Below are positions 17,706 through 25,919 of a DNA stretch of 64,000 bases, piece by piece (position 1 is the stretch's first letter; each line of letters begins with the position of its first letter). The stretch comes from Robertmurraya korlensis NBRC 107688 (GTDB taxonomy: Bacteria; Bacillota; Bacilli; Bacillales; Cytobacillaceae). The stretch lies in contig NZ_BCVH01000019.1 in NCBI RefSeq assembly GCF_001591645.1, positions 1-64,000 on the forward strand, read 5' to 3'. The notes under the pieces were generated by a model that ran no database searches, was not told where the DNA came from, and saw only the letters and a list, made by a program, of their open reading frames with translations. The position numbers and the translations under genes were made by a program.

Positions 17706-17834
17706 AACCGATAATGACTTTTTCTTGCTCCCGCGAGGAAAAGTTCATATATATTGTTGCTTAGAAAGGAGGATCGATTGATTGATCATCATCTAGATAT
17801 GCACAGGAACATCATTTTCCATGGGGGTGTAAGT

Positions 17835-18137
17835 GTGAAGAAAATTGATAAAGAGGTAGCCGATCGTTACTTCCGCGAAAGAACTCGCAATATTATTATC
17901 TATTTTATCGTCTGGTTTCTTGTTTCTTTTGGAGTGGTCTTTTTTGCTGAGCCACTAAGTCAGTATTCCATTAATGGATTTCCACTCCATTATTTCATGG
18001 GAGCTCAAGGGGCAGTGCTCACGTTTATCATTTTACTATTTGTAAATGCCAAGCTTAGTGACAATGTAGACAAAAAATACGGAATTGATGAGAGCAAAAA
18101 TGAACAAATCAGCTCTGGTAAGGTATTCGAGCATTAA
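17835..18137 (+). CDS. DUF4212 protein, small subunit of Na+/solute symporter
   Basis: This 100-aa protein has two TM helices. The N-terminal ADRYFRERTRNIIIYFIVWFLVSF and the C-terminal TFIILLFVNAKLSDNVDKKYG match the DUF4212 'small subunit' that accompanies acetate-type solute:sodium symporters. The GTG start at 17835 was preferred over an ATG at 17754 because GGGGGTGT precedes it and the extra 27 residues are not family-like. The partner symporter begins 96 bases downstream. Confidence 0.85.
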   Translation: MKKIDKEVADRYFRERTRNIIIYFIVWFLVSFGVVFFAEPLSQYSINGFPLHYFMGAQGAVLTFIILLFVNAKLSDNVDKKYGIDESKNEQISSGKVFEH

Positions 18138-18233
18138 AGGGGAATGCTCGGGCTTTAAATAGAAAAAGACGAACAAAGGGAGAATCTATGCTCCTTACAA
18201 TTGATTTGGGAGCAATTATAGGGGGGAATACAT

Positions 18234-19901
18234 TTGGATACACAATTTTTGGTCTCATTAACGATCATTTTAGCAACATTTGCTCTATATATCGGGATTG
18301 CCATCTATAACAAGGCGAAAGCAACATCCGACTTCTATGTGGCGGGACGCGGTGTACCACCTATTTTTAACGGGATGGCGATTGGGGCGGACTGGATGAG
18401 TGCAGCCTCATTCATTGGTATGGCCGGTACAATCATGCTACTTGGCTACGATGGTCTTGCCTATATTATGGGCTGGACGGGTGGCTACTTATTGCTTACT
18501 TTCTTACTGGCTCCTCAGCTTCGTAAGTATGGTCGTTATACGGTACCAGAATTTATCGGTGACCGCTTTGACAGCCATACAGCTCGCGTGATTGCTGCAG
18601 TTATAACTATCATTATTTCTTTTACGTACTCGATCGGTCAGCTGTCAGGCTCTGGGGTGGTTATCGGGCGATTGTTTGAGATCGATGCCAAGCTTGGGAC
18701 GATGATCGGGGTTGTGTTAATTGCTTTCTATGCAGCGTTCGGAGGAATGAAAGGAATTACCTGGACGCAGGTAGCACAGTATATTATTTTAATTATTGCC
18801 TACTTGATTCCAGTTATTTTCATGAGCTTACAGATTACAGGAAACCCAATGCCATGGCTATCGTACGGAGAGCTTGTTGGGAAAATGGGTGAACTTGACC
18901 GTGAGCTTGGCATTTCAGAGTACTTTGCTCCGTTTACAAACGGAACGAAGTGGCAGTTCCTTGCACTTATGTTTACGCTCATGGCTGGAACGGCGGGACT
19001 TCCACACGTAATCGTTCGATTCTATACGGTATCAACGATGAAGGCAGCTCGTTGGTCAGGAGCTTGGGCATTACTATTCATCGGCTTATTATACTTATCC
19101 GCACCAGCTTATGCGGCGTTTTCACGCTTTATTTTAATGACAAAAGTAGCTGGTAGTAAGATTGCGGAGCTTCCAGCTTGGACCAAAACATGGGTAGATA
19201 CTGGGAAGCTTCAAGTAGCTGATGGCAATGGAGATGGTATTCTTCAGTGGAGCGAGCTTGTGATTTCAAATGATATTGTCGTTATGGCAACACCTGAAAT
19301 TGCAAACCTAGGCGTATTTGTTATCGGTTTGGTGGCTGCTGGTGCAATGGCGGCGGCTTTATCAACAGCAGGCGGACTGATGATTGCGATTTCTTCTTCA
19401 TTTGCCCATGATATTTATTATCGTGTCATGAAGCCAAATGCAACCGAAAAGAAACGTCTATCTGTAGCGCGCTGGTCAATCGTTATAGCGACTTTATTTG
19501 CGGGGCTTATCGCTCTTAATCCACCGGGAGCCATTACACAGATTGTGGCTTGGGCGTTTGCGCTTGCAACAGGAACCTTCTTCCCGGCACTTGTTCTAGG
19601 GGTTTGGTGGAAGCGTTCAAATTCAAAAGGGGTAATCGCGGGTCTATTAGTCGGCTTGGGTGTGACGTTAATGTATATTTTTGCAGCAAAATACGGTGGC
19701 TTTACGATCTTAGGCATTATTGATACAGGAGCGGGAGTGTTTGGAGCAGCGGCGGCTTTCCTAACAAATATAATAGTTTCTTTATCAACCGAGGCTCCAT
19801 CTCAGAAAATCCAGGAGGAAGTAATCGACTTACGCTATCCAGAGCAGATGGTGTATAAGAATGGCGAGGTTTGGATGAACGATGGAACAAAACAACTATA
19901 A
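18234..19901 (+). CDS. Sodium:solute symporter family protein (acetate/ActP-like, large subunit)
   Basis: This secondary transporter has 555 aa and about 13 TM segments. The N-terminal YVAGRGVPPIFNGMAIGADWMSAASFIGM is typical of the SSS family, and pairing with DUF4212 and a DUF294 protein indicates the VC_2705-type subfamily; the substrate is probably a small carboxylate but is not proven. Residues 330-341 in the loop before the ISNDIVVMATPE helix form a 12-residue DxNxDGxLxxxE EF-hand-like loop (DGNGDGILQWSE). The TTG start at 18234 follows AGGGGGGAATACAT. It overlaps the next gene by 20 bases. Confidence 0.9.
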   Translation: MDTQFLVSLTIILATFALYIGIAIYNKAKATSDFYVAGRGVPPIFNGMAIGADWMSAASFIGMAGTIMLLGYDGLAYIMGWTGGYLLLTFLLAPQLRKYGRYTVPEFIGDRFDSHTARVIAAVITIIISFTYSIGQLSGSGVVIGRLFEIDAKLGTMIGVVLIAFYAAFGGMKGITWTQVAQYIILIIAYLIPVIFMSLQITGNPMPWLSYGELVGKMGELDRELGISEYFAPFTNGTKWQFLALMFTLMAGTAGLPHVIVRFYTVSTMKAARWSGAWALLFIGLLYLSAPAYAAFSRFILMTKVAGSKIAELPAWTKTWVDTGKLQVADGNGDGILQWSELVISNDIVVMATPEIANLGVFVIGLVAAGAMAAALSTAGGLMIAISSSFAHDIYYRVMKPNATEKKRLSVARWSIVIATLFAGLIALNPPGAITQIVAWAFALATGTFFPALVLGVWWKRSNSKGVIAGLLVGLGVTLMYIFAAKYGGFTILGIIDTGAGVFGAAAAFLTNIIVSLSTEAPSQKIQEEVIDLRYPEQMVYKNGEVWMNDGTKQL

Positions 19902-21765
19902 TGAAACAATTTTAGAGGCTGTACGGTTTCACCCCTTTTTTCAAGGGGTGGATGTCCGTACGGCCCTTTCCCTTATTGAGCTATGTGAGGTTCGGACTTA
20001 TGAAAAGCAGGAAACGATGCTAAAAAAAGAAGTCCAGCGTGACGGCTTGCACCTCATCCTATCGGGGATTGCCGAAGTGTATATAAAAAATAATCACGGG
20101 ATGCAAGAGGAAGTACTTGAAGTAGTTCAAAAAGGAGAATTGATTGGCTTTTCGAGCCTGGCTGATTTCCTCGGTGTTTCCAAACCAGGTAAGGAGGCAG
20201 CCACTCAAGTGGAGGTTCGAGCGATTGAACAAAGCAAAGCTCTTTTTATCCCGTTTTCCGTCATCGCTAAGCGTTGGGATGATCCGAATGTTCATGATTA
20301 TTTATTAGCTCAGGTGAGTGTAAGGCTTAAGGATATTTATGCTTCACTAGCAGAGCAGGTTCAGCTAGCACGTGATTTTGGGGAAAGGGATGCGTTCGTG
20401 CTGCGTGTTCAAGATTTGATGACGGAACAGGTAGTGAGTGTTTCTCCTCAAACAACGGTTCAAGAGGCAGCGATCCTCATGCATCAAGAACGCACAAGCT
20501 CTGTACTTGTAACCAATCATGGGAGGCTAGAAGGGATTATTACGGAGCGGGATTTGGTGGAGCGGGTGATTGCGGCTGGTCGTTCATTGGGTTCCGTTGC
20601 ATCTGAAGTGATGACACCTAATCCAGTTACGATTACACGTTTCTCCTATTATTATGACGCTCTATCTTTAACTCTATTAAAAGGAATTAAGCATTTGCCG
20701 GTTGTAGACGGAGAGAAGCTCCTCGGAGTGGTGACGTTATCCGATTTATTACGGAAAAAGAACGAAAATGTAATGAAGACCATTCAAAAGATTGAGCAAT
20801 GCACAGAAGAGACAATTGTTCACGTGAAAAAGGCGATATATGACATTCTTGAAACGCTTATAAAAGATAGAATTCCTATGTTAAAAACGTTAGAGATTGT
20901 GACTCGTTTGTACGACCGACTAGTAAAAAGAGCGGTGGAGCTTTCAGTCGACTCGCTAGGTGAAGAGATTCCTTGTGCTTTTGCTTTCTATCAAATGGGA
21001 AGTGCTGGCCGTGGGGAGCAGTTTATGTTAACGGATCAGGATCATTTTCTTGTTTACGAGAAGGAGGAATACAAAGAGTATTTTTCAAGATTAGGCATTC
21101 AGATTACAGTCATGCTTGAAAAAGCAGGTTACGCACGTTGTCTTGGATTGATGATGTGTAGTGAGGGGAATTGGCGCGGGACAATCGAGGTGTGGCAGGA
21201 GAGAGTGAGAGGGTGGATGCTTCAAGCGACGAATGACCATTTACTACTTGCACAAAACTTCTTTTCCTATCGTTTTTTAGTAGGATCCCAACCGTTGCAT
21301 GAGAGGTTTGAGGAGGGGATAAGAGAGCTGCTGAAGCGTTCGAAAATCTTTCTCTATCGAATGACCCAGATTGAAAGAGAGCATGTCATTCCAACTCTTG
21401 ACCAACCGATTCGGTCCTTATTTAAGCTAGAGCGAAAACAGATGGATATGAAAAAAGAAGTGTTGTTTCCTTATCATCATAGTCTGCAAATTCTCACCCT
21501 ATTACACGGCGGATTATCTGGCACATCAATAGACAAGATTACCTTTTTAAAAGAAAAAGGAGTGCTCTCGTATGTATTTGCCACCGATATAAAGCTAGCG
21601 GTGGAGGAGGTACTCCGTCTGTATGTAACTCAGCGTTGGCAGCAGCAAGGAAAGTCCCATATCGAATTTGCTAGACTATCAACCCGTGAAAAAGAAGAGC
21701 TCATTCTTAGTTTAAAATCGATAAAAGAAATGCAAAGCCAAGTGTTTGCTAATTTTACGGTATAG
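19882..21765 (+). CDS. cNMP-binding/CBS/DUF294 nucleotidyltransferase-like protein
   Basis: This 627-aa cytoplasmic protein likely regulates or senses for the symporter. Domains in order: cyclic-nucleotide-binding-like beta barrel (about 15-130), two CBS motifs (about 170-285; LMTEQVVSVSPQTTVQEAA, VMTPNPVTITR), DUF294 nucleotidyltransferase-like domain (GSAGRGEQFMLTDQDHFLVY, about 373-392) and a helical substrate-binding-like C-terminus. The GSxGRxE...TDQD motif keeps the acidic residues of the nucleotidyltransferase fold; its relatives include the GlnD/DUF294 group. It overlaps the symporter gene by 20 bases, so the two are surely co-expressed. Ligand and activity are unknown. Confidence 0.88.
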   Translation: MEQNNYNETILEAVRFHPFFQGVDVRTALSLIELCEVRTYEKQETMLKKEVQRDGLHLILSGIAEVYIKNNHGMQEEVLEVVQKGELIGFSSLADFLGVSKPGKEAATQVEVRAIEQSKALFIPFSVIAKRWDDPNVHDYLLAQVSVRLKDIYASLAEQVQLARDFGERDAFVLRVQDLMTEQVVSVSPQTTVQEAAILMHQERTSSVLVTNHGRLEGIITERDLVERVIAAGRSLGSVASEVMTPNPVTITRFSYYYDALSLTLLKGIKHLPVVDGEKLLGVVTLSDLLRKKNENVMKTIQKIEQCTEETIVHVKKAIYDILETLIKDRIPMLKTLEIVTRLYDRLVKRAVELSVDSLGEEIPCAFAFYQMGSAGRGEQFMLTDQDHFLVYEKEEYKEYFSRLGIQITVMLEKAGYARCLGLMMCSEGNWRGTIEVWQERVRGWMLQATNDHLLLAQNFFSYRFLVGSQPLHERFEEGIRELLKRSKIFLYRMTQIEREHVIPTLDQPIRSLFKLERKQMDMKKEVLFPYHHSLQILTLLHGGLSGTSIDKITFLKEKGVLSYVFATDIKLAVEEVLRLYVTQRWQQQGKSHIEFARLSTREKEELILSLKSIKEMQSQVFANFTV

Positions 21766-21778
21766 AAGGAGGAAAAGG

Positions 21779-22444
21779 ATGTTCTTTTTACGAAAACAGG
21801 TCACTTGCCCACTTCTATATCAGGAAATACCACTGTCTACTCCATTAGATAAGCTGAAATTTGTCGTATTTGATACGGAAACGACAGGGTTCGAAATTGC
21901 TACAACAGACAGATTGATAGAGATAGGGGCAGTTTTAATAGATGGTTTTAAGGTTTGTGAGGCTTCTAGCTTTCAAACCTATGTGAATCCCTCTCGACAA
22001 ATTTCTCGGGAAATAACGGAGCTAACGTCTATATCCAATGAACACGTGGCTGGTGCGCCACAAGCATTTGAGGCGATTTCAGACTTTTTTTCGTATGTGA
22101 GGGAGCAAGAAACCGTTAGTCTAGTCGGGCATTATGTAAGCTTTGATGCGCTAGTGTTAAAAAATGAGTTAAAACGGGAAAAGATGGGGCTAAAGGGGAC
22201 TTTTACGATAGATACATTGGATCTTATCGGGTTTCTTGCACCGTCCTATGATATGAGGGACCTCGAACGGTATGCACGTGCATTTGGAACGAGAATTTAC
22301 GATCGTCACAGCGCGATAGGGGATGCGAAGACAACCGCGTATTTATTTGTAGAGTTACTCTTGCAATTTCGAGATCGTGGATATCGCACCTGGGGAGAGC
22401 TTGTGAAGGCGACTGAGAGTCAGGCTCGATCCATACAGCTGTAA
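21779..22444 (+). CDS. DnaQ-like 3'-5' exonuclease
   Basis: This 221-aa DEDDh exonuclease shows FDTETTGF (ExoI), HYVSFDALVLKNEL (ExoII) and HSAIGDAKTTAYLF (ExoIII, the H and last D). It resembles the epsilon subunit of DNA polymerase III, but polymerase III of Bacillaceae carries proofreading in PolC, so this stand-alone enzyme has another role. The ATG 21779 follows AGAAGGAGGAAAAGG. It lies 13 bases after the DUF294 gene. The same trio (symporter, cNMP/CBS/DUF294, exonuclease) is a recurring bacterial cluster. The link between exonuclease and transport is unexplained. Confidence 0.88.
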   Translation: MFFLRKQVTCPLLYQEIPLSTPLDKLKFVVFDTETTGFEIATTDRLIEIGAVLIDGFKVCEASSFQTYVNPSRQISREITELTSISNEHVAGAPQAFEAISDFFSYVREQETVSLVGHYVSFDALVLKNELKREKMGLKGTFTIDTLDLIGFLAPSYDMRDLERYARAFGTRIYDRHSAIGDAKTTAYLFVELLLQFRDRGYRTWGELVKATESQARSIQL

Positions 22445-22470
22445 GAGCATGGAGAAAACCCCATGCTCTT
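22443..22470. terminator. Bidirectional terminator, exonuclease / LysM gene
   Basis: AAGAGCATGG (22443-22452) and CCATGCTCTT (22461-22470) form a 10-bp stem between convergent genes. The plus-strand tail is ATATTTATT rather than pure T. Confidence 0.75.
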
Positions 22471-22474
22471 ATAT

Positions 22475-23311
22475 TTATTCTGGCTGTAGGGATAATAAGG
22501 CACCGTTTTTATAAGAAAGAATGTACGCTTTTCCTGATAGCTTTTGATATGCTTCAGCCGTTCCATAAGACACTTTTAGAGGTAGTGTACCAGTTGCTGT
22601 TTGGAACTCAACGGTAAACTTGTCGATGGCCCCAACTACTTTTGCTCTCGTGGTAATTGGTGCTTCGGTAATCAGTAATTTTTGCCCGATTAAGATCATT
22701 TCTTTATTTAGTCCGTTTTGTCCTTTTAACACATCAATGGAAGTGCCAAAGCGCTTCGCTAACCCATAGATGGTATCTCCAGGTGCAACAGTATAAAACT
22801 TAGCAAGCTGTTTTGCTTTTTGTGAAATGTCCTTTTCCTTGGATGGAATCAGTAAGTTTTGTCCGATTTTAATCGTATCGGAAGAAAGTTTGTTTACGGT
22901 CTTTAATTCAGAAATAGTTGTTCCGTATTTGACAGAAATTCGATATAACGTATCCCCAGAAACCACTTTATGTGATTGTACGGAAATTTCATCGTAGTTC
23001 TCTTCTATTCCAAGGTGAGTGGGAACCTCTAGCTTTTGTCCGATATAAATCTTGTCGGAAATAAGCTTATTTTCCTTCATCAGCTCGTTTACGCTTACAT
23101 TGTATTGCTTCGCGATATGTGTAAGGGTATCACCCTTTTGCACCGTATAGAAGCCCACTTCTGTTTGTGCTTTTGCTGACTTCATACTAGATCCAAATAA
23201 GGATGAAGCTGTAATCGCTGCCATCATGGTCACACCAGCAAGTTTACGACGGTTTGCCTTTGAAGCAGCTTTTCTTTCGTTTTGAATCCTTGCTTTTCTT
23301 GAATAGTCCAT
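22475..23311 (-). CDS. Secreted protein with three LysM domains
   Basis: This 278-aa exported protein has a basic start, a hydrophobic core (about 25-42) and a likely cleavage after AKA (about 48). Three LysM peptidoglycan-binding modules follow: YTVQKGDTLTHIAKQYNVSV, HKVVSGDTLYRISVKYGTTI and YTVAPGDTIYGLAKRFGTSI, each ending in IxIGQxLxxP/T. The ~60-residue C-terminus is not a catalytic domain I recognise. Role probably binding to cell wall or spore cortex. It is transcribed alone on the minus strand. Confidence 0.88.
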   Translation of the reverse strand: MDYSRKARIQNERKAASKANRRKLAGVTMMAAITASSLFGSSMKSAKAQTEVGFYTVQKGDTLTHIAKQYNVSVNELMKENKLISDKIYIGQKLEVPTHLGIEENYDEISVQSHKVVSGDTLYRISVKYGTTISELKTVNKLSSDTIKIGQNLLIPSKEKDISQKAKQLAKFYTVAPGDTIYGLAKRFGTSIDVLKGQNGLNKEMILIGQKLLITEAPITTRAKVVGAIDKFTVEFQTATGTLPLKVSYGTAEAYQKLSGKAYILSYKNGALLSLQPE

Positions 23312-23881
23312 AATATCTCCCCAAAATGTAGTAATAAACCCATATTTATGTATAAATTCACCTCATTCTACGTAATATGTCCCTGCATAGACAATAGGGA
23401 TAACCTCTCTAAAATTTCGACATGGTTCTTACACCCTTTCGCCTATTTTTCAACAAAATTTGCGGATTATTGGCATAAAACGACCTATGGTTTTGGGTTT
23501 GATTTCCATAACTGGTGGCAATGGGGCCAAAATGACCAGTAAATAATAGGTAGCTTGTCCTTTATATCGAATGGTCCTTTTCTCTTGTTTTTGACGAAAG
23601 TGTTCACATTTTTATCAAAAAAATTGAAAAAGAAAGCTTGTTTTTGTTCCATTTTTCAAAAAATTTTCAATAAGCCTTGTCCCGATTGAGTTTTTCGTGC
23701 ATATATCTTCATCCAAGCTAATAAAATGTTACAAACCTACAAAGAGAGTGTATGAGGTGAGGAGTCGTTTGCAAATGCGCGAGATTTAGTTCCATACATG
23801 ATTATTCCTTGTAACGTTTAGAAAGTTTCATACTTTCTGCCGCACACAATACTCAGTAGAAATTGTTTTTTGAAAATAATA
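23312..23881. other. Intergenic region upstream of the spoIIID leader
   Basis: AT-rich, 570 bases, with no convincing protein gene. A 64-codon frame at 23348-23542 has no ribosome binding site and is rejected. A SigE-like promoter (23699-23727) lies toward its right end. An AGAAAGT-ttcat-ACTTTCT hairpin (23820-23838) and CCGCACA at 23840-23846, which can pair with TGTGCGG at 23889-23895, lie in the presumed leader of spoIIID. Confidence 0.5.
23699..23727 (+). promoter_or_regulatory. SigE-like promoter candidate for the spoIIID transcript
   Basis: GCATATAT (23699-23706), 13 bases, AATAAAAT (23720-23727), compared with KCATATT and CATACANT. spoIIID is SigE-dependent in B. subtilis. The match is moderate, and the leader would be about 240 bases. 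Confidence 0.4.
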
Positions 23882-23959
23882 ATGGATGTTGTGCGGGTAA
23901 CAGTATACCAACAAAGCGAAGAAGCGGGTCTCATTTCACACTTCTCACATCCAATTTGA
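23882..23959 (+). CDS. usd: Usd-like leader peptide upstream of spoIIID
   Basis: This 25-codon ORF begins MDVVRVTVYQQSEEAGL and stops (TGA, 23957-23959) just where the spoIIID ribosome binding site GAGGAGGG begins. In B. subtilis, translation of spoIIID mRNA depends on translation of a small upstream ORF called usd, and the position here is the same. Its start region can pair with an upstream segment (CCGCACA/TGTGCGG), suggesting controlled access. A convincing ribosome binding site is not visible before the ATG; a TTG at 23870 would add four residues. The name rests on position, not on a remembered sequence. Confidence 0.55.
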   Translation: MDVVRVTVYQQSEEAGLISHFSHPI

Positions 23960-23973
23960 GGAGGGCGAGTGGT

Positions 23974-24246
23974 GTGCACGATTACATCAAAGAGAGAACT
24001 ATCAAGATTGGAAAGTATATCGTGGAGACGAAAAAAACAGTTCGCGTGATCGCGAAGGAGTTTGGCGTGTCCAAAAGTACAGTCCATAAAGATTTAACCG
24101 AAAGACTACCCGAGATAAACCCAGAACTGGCAAACGAAGTGAAAGACATATTAGATTACCATAAATCCATCCGCCATTTACGTGGGGGAGAAGCAACAAA
24201 AATGAAGTATAAGAAAGAAGAATTAGAAGGCGAGCCTGTTCAGTAA
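23974..24246 (+). CDS. spoIIID: Sporulation transcription factor SpoIIID
   Basis: This small DNA-binding protein reshapes mother-cell transcription between SigE and SigK. It has 90 aa, with the near-invariant HDYIKERTIKIGKYIVETKK and the helix-turn-helix VRVIAKEFGVSKSTVHKDLT, then a basic C-terminal helix (YHKSIRHLRGGEATKMKYKK). The start is GTG at 23974 with GAGGAGGGCGAGTG before it; the frame stays open further upstream but without family similarity. It lies 14 bases after the Usd-like ORF. Confidence 0.97.
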   Translation: MHDYIKERTIKIGKYIVETKKTVRVIAKEFGVSKSTVHKDLTERLPEINPELANEVKDILDYHKSIRHLRGGEATKMKYKKEELEGEPVQ

Positions 24247-24562
24247 TTTAAAAACCTTCCATGATTTATGGAGGGTTTTTATTTTTTGTAGTGGTTTTGA
24301 AGTCCCGGTACTCCACCAGATTTCATCTTAAGTCAAGCAAGCTGCTTCCGCTTTTCAAGTTTTTTTGACATTTTGTCTGTCTTTTTGACAAATTATTATT
24401 GTAATTTACCAATTTGTGATAAAATACTCTATTAGAGACATTAGGTTCGTAATAGGTAAGTCTCTTTTCCTACACAACGAGTTTTACATGAGAAAATGCC
24501 CCATTTAATATATGAGAAGAGCACGAATACGATTGTTACCTTTCAAGGAGGAAATGAAAAGG
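24247..24562. other. spoIIID-mbl intergenic region
   Basis: About 316 bases with no gene. It holds the spoIIID terminator (24250-24282) and, further on, two TTGACA hexamers (24365-24370 and 24385-24390) in a very AT-rich stretch that probably contains the mbl promoter. No -10 box at a proper spacing stands out, so no exact promoter is called. Confidence 0.5.
24250..24282 (+). terminator. Terminator after spoIIID
   Basis: AAAAACCTTCCAT (24250-24262) pairs with ATGGAGGGTTTTT (24268-24280, one G:T pair), and a T-rich tail follows. Confidence 0.85.
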
Positions 24563-25564
24563 ATGTTTGCGAGAGATATTGGAATTGACTTAGGAACAGC
24601 TAACGTACTGATCCACGTGAAGGGCCGCGGGATTGTGTTAAATGAACCATCTGTTGTGGCTATAGATAAGAATACAAATCGTGTGCTTGCAGTTGGTGAA
24701 GAAGCGAGAAAGATGGTTGGACGTACACCAGGAAATATCGTAGCGATTCGCCCGCTTAAGGATGGAGTTATTGCTGACTTCGACGTAACAGAAGCGATGC
24801 TTAAGCACTTTATTAATAAGTTAAATGTTAAAGGCTTCCTATCTAAGCCACGTATTTTGATTTGCTGCCCAACAAACATTACAAGTGTTGAGCAAAAGGC
24901 CATTAAAGAAGCGGCTGAAAAGAGCGGTGGGAAGAAGATATACCTAGAAGAGGAGCCAAAGGTAGCAGCCATTGGAGCGGGAATGGATATTTTCATGCCA
25001 AGCGGAAATATGGTTGTTGATATCGGGGGCGGAACAACGGATGTTGCTGTTCTTTCTATGGGTGATATCGTTACATCTTCTTCCATTAAAATGGCTGGGG
25101 ACAAGTTTGACAATGAAATCCTTCAATACATTAAACGTCAATACAAGTTATTAATCGGTGAACGTACGGCCGAGAATATTAAAATCAATATCGGGACTGT
25201 TTTCGAAGGTTCTCGTTCAGAAGAAATGGAAATTCGTGGCCGTGACATGGTGTCAGGACTTCCACGTACCATCTCGGTTCGTTCAGAAGAAATCGAAGGA
25301 GCACTTCGCGAATCAGTGGCTGTAATTGTACAAGCTGCGAAAGCCGTTCTTGAGAGAACACCACCAGAATTATCTGCAGACATCATTGACCGTGGAGTCA
25401 TCTTAACAGGTGGCGGAGCGCTATTACACGGTATCGATATGCTTCTTTCCGAAGAGCTAAAGGTTCCTGTATTAGTGGCAGAAAACCCAATGGACTGCGT
25501 AGCAATCGGAACAGGCATCATGCTTGACAACATCGACCGTCTTCCACGCAGAAGATTAGGCTAA
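24563..25564 (+). CDS. mbl: Rod shape-determining actin homologue Mbl
   Basis: This MreB-family protein forms membrane-associated filaments that guide lateral wall synthesis. It has 333 aa from ATG 24563 (AAGGAGGAAATGAAAAGG before it; upstream in-frame ATGs at 24512 and 24554 lack family N-terminus). It starts MFARDIGIDLGTANVLIH (phosphate 1 loop), with VVDIGGGTTDVAVLS (phosphate 2) and ILTGGGALLHGID (adenosine). It is Mbl rather than MreB by its place after spoIIID and by MFARDIGIDLG. Confidence 0.95.
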   Translation: MFARDIGIDLGTANVLIHVKGRGIVLNEPSVVAIDKNTNRVLAVGEEARKMVGRTPGNIVAIRPLKDGVIADFDVTEAMLKHFINKLNVKGFLSKPRILICCPTNITSVEQKAIKEAAEKSGGKKIYLEEEPKVAAIGAGMDIFMPSGNMVVDIGGGTTDVAVLSMGDIVTSSSIKMAGDKFDNEILQYIKRQYKLLIGERTAENIKINIGTVFEGSRSEEMEIRGRDMVSGLPRTISVRSEEIEGALRESVAVIVQAAKAVLERTPPELSADIIDRGVILTGGGALLHGIDMLLSEELKVPVLVAENPMDCVAIGTGIMLDNIDRLPRRRLG

Positions 25565-25573
25565 CATCAACCC

Positions 25574-25608
25574 AAAAGGCACTTCCCGTCCGGAAGTGCC
25601 TTTTGTTT
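25574..25608 (+). terminator. Terminator after mbl
   Basis: AAAAGGCACTTCC (25574-25586) and GGAAGTGCCTTTT (25592-25604) form a 13-bp stem with a short T tract. Confidence 0.9.
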
Positions 25609-25617
25609 ACCAGCTGC

Positions 25618-25786
25618 GGTGACAGACACCCTTCGTGGACAAAATCGCCCTTTTTCCCACCTCAGGTGGACAGTCTACGGAGTGTCCACTCCAGGCGTAC
25701 AAAATGGGCCTATTTGTCCTTTTGTGGTGACAGACACCGTCCATGGACAAAATGGGCCAATTTGTCTTTCTGCGGTGTCTGTCACC
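25618..25786. repeat. Dispersed GGTGACAGACACC repeat, copy 2 (three units)
   Basis: GGTGACAGACACC stands at 25618-25630 and 25726-25738, and its reverse complement at 25774-25786. Between them are GGACAAAATNGNCC-type and TTTGTC-type segments and GTGTCCACTCCAGGCG. The last two units make a ~61-base inverted structure. The short ORFs that cross it on both strands are by-products. It lies between the mbl terminator and flhO. Confidence 0.75.
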
Positions 25787-25919
25787 GGGAAATAGGGATT
25801 GAAATTTCCTGAAAAAACATAATGTGCTTTTCGACATTTTTTTTTATAATAGAAACTAAGTGTTGTTTGAAAGATATTTTGATATTCATATAGATAGCTG
25901 AAAATGAAGAGGTGACAGG

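Noticed and set aside
23348-23542. 64-codon ORF upstream of spoIIID with aromatic C-terminus
   Set aside because: No ribosome binding site, no family recognised, and the region reads as AT-rich leader/intergenic DNA; kept only as a remark.
23928-23955. SigE promoter directly before spoIIID (GTCTCATT, CATCCAAT)
   Set aside because: Transcription would start inside the ribosome binding site and would exclude the leader ORF.
25603-25837. Short ORFs on both strands over the GGTGACAGACACC repeat (similar at 33184-33501, 33064-33576 and 37822-38052)
   Set aside because: They arise from the repeat DNA and share words such as SFCGDRHRPW only because of it; no start signals.
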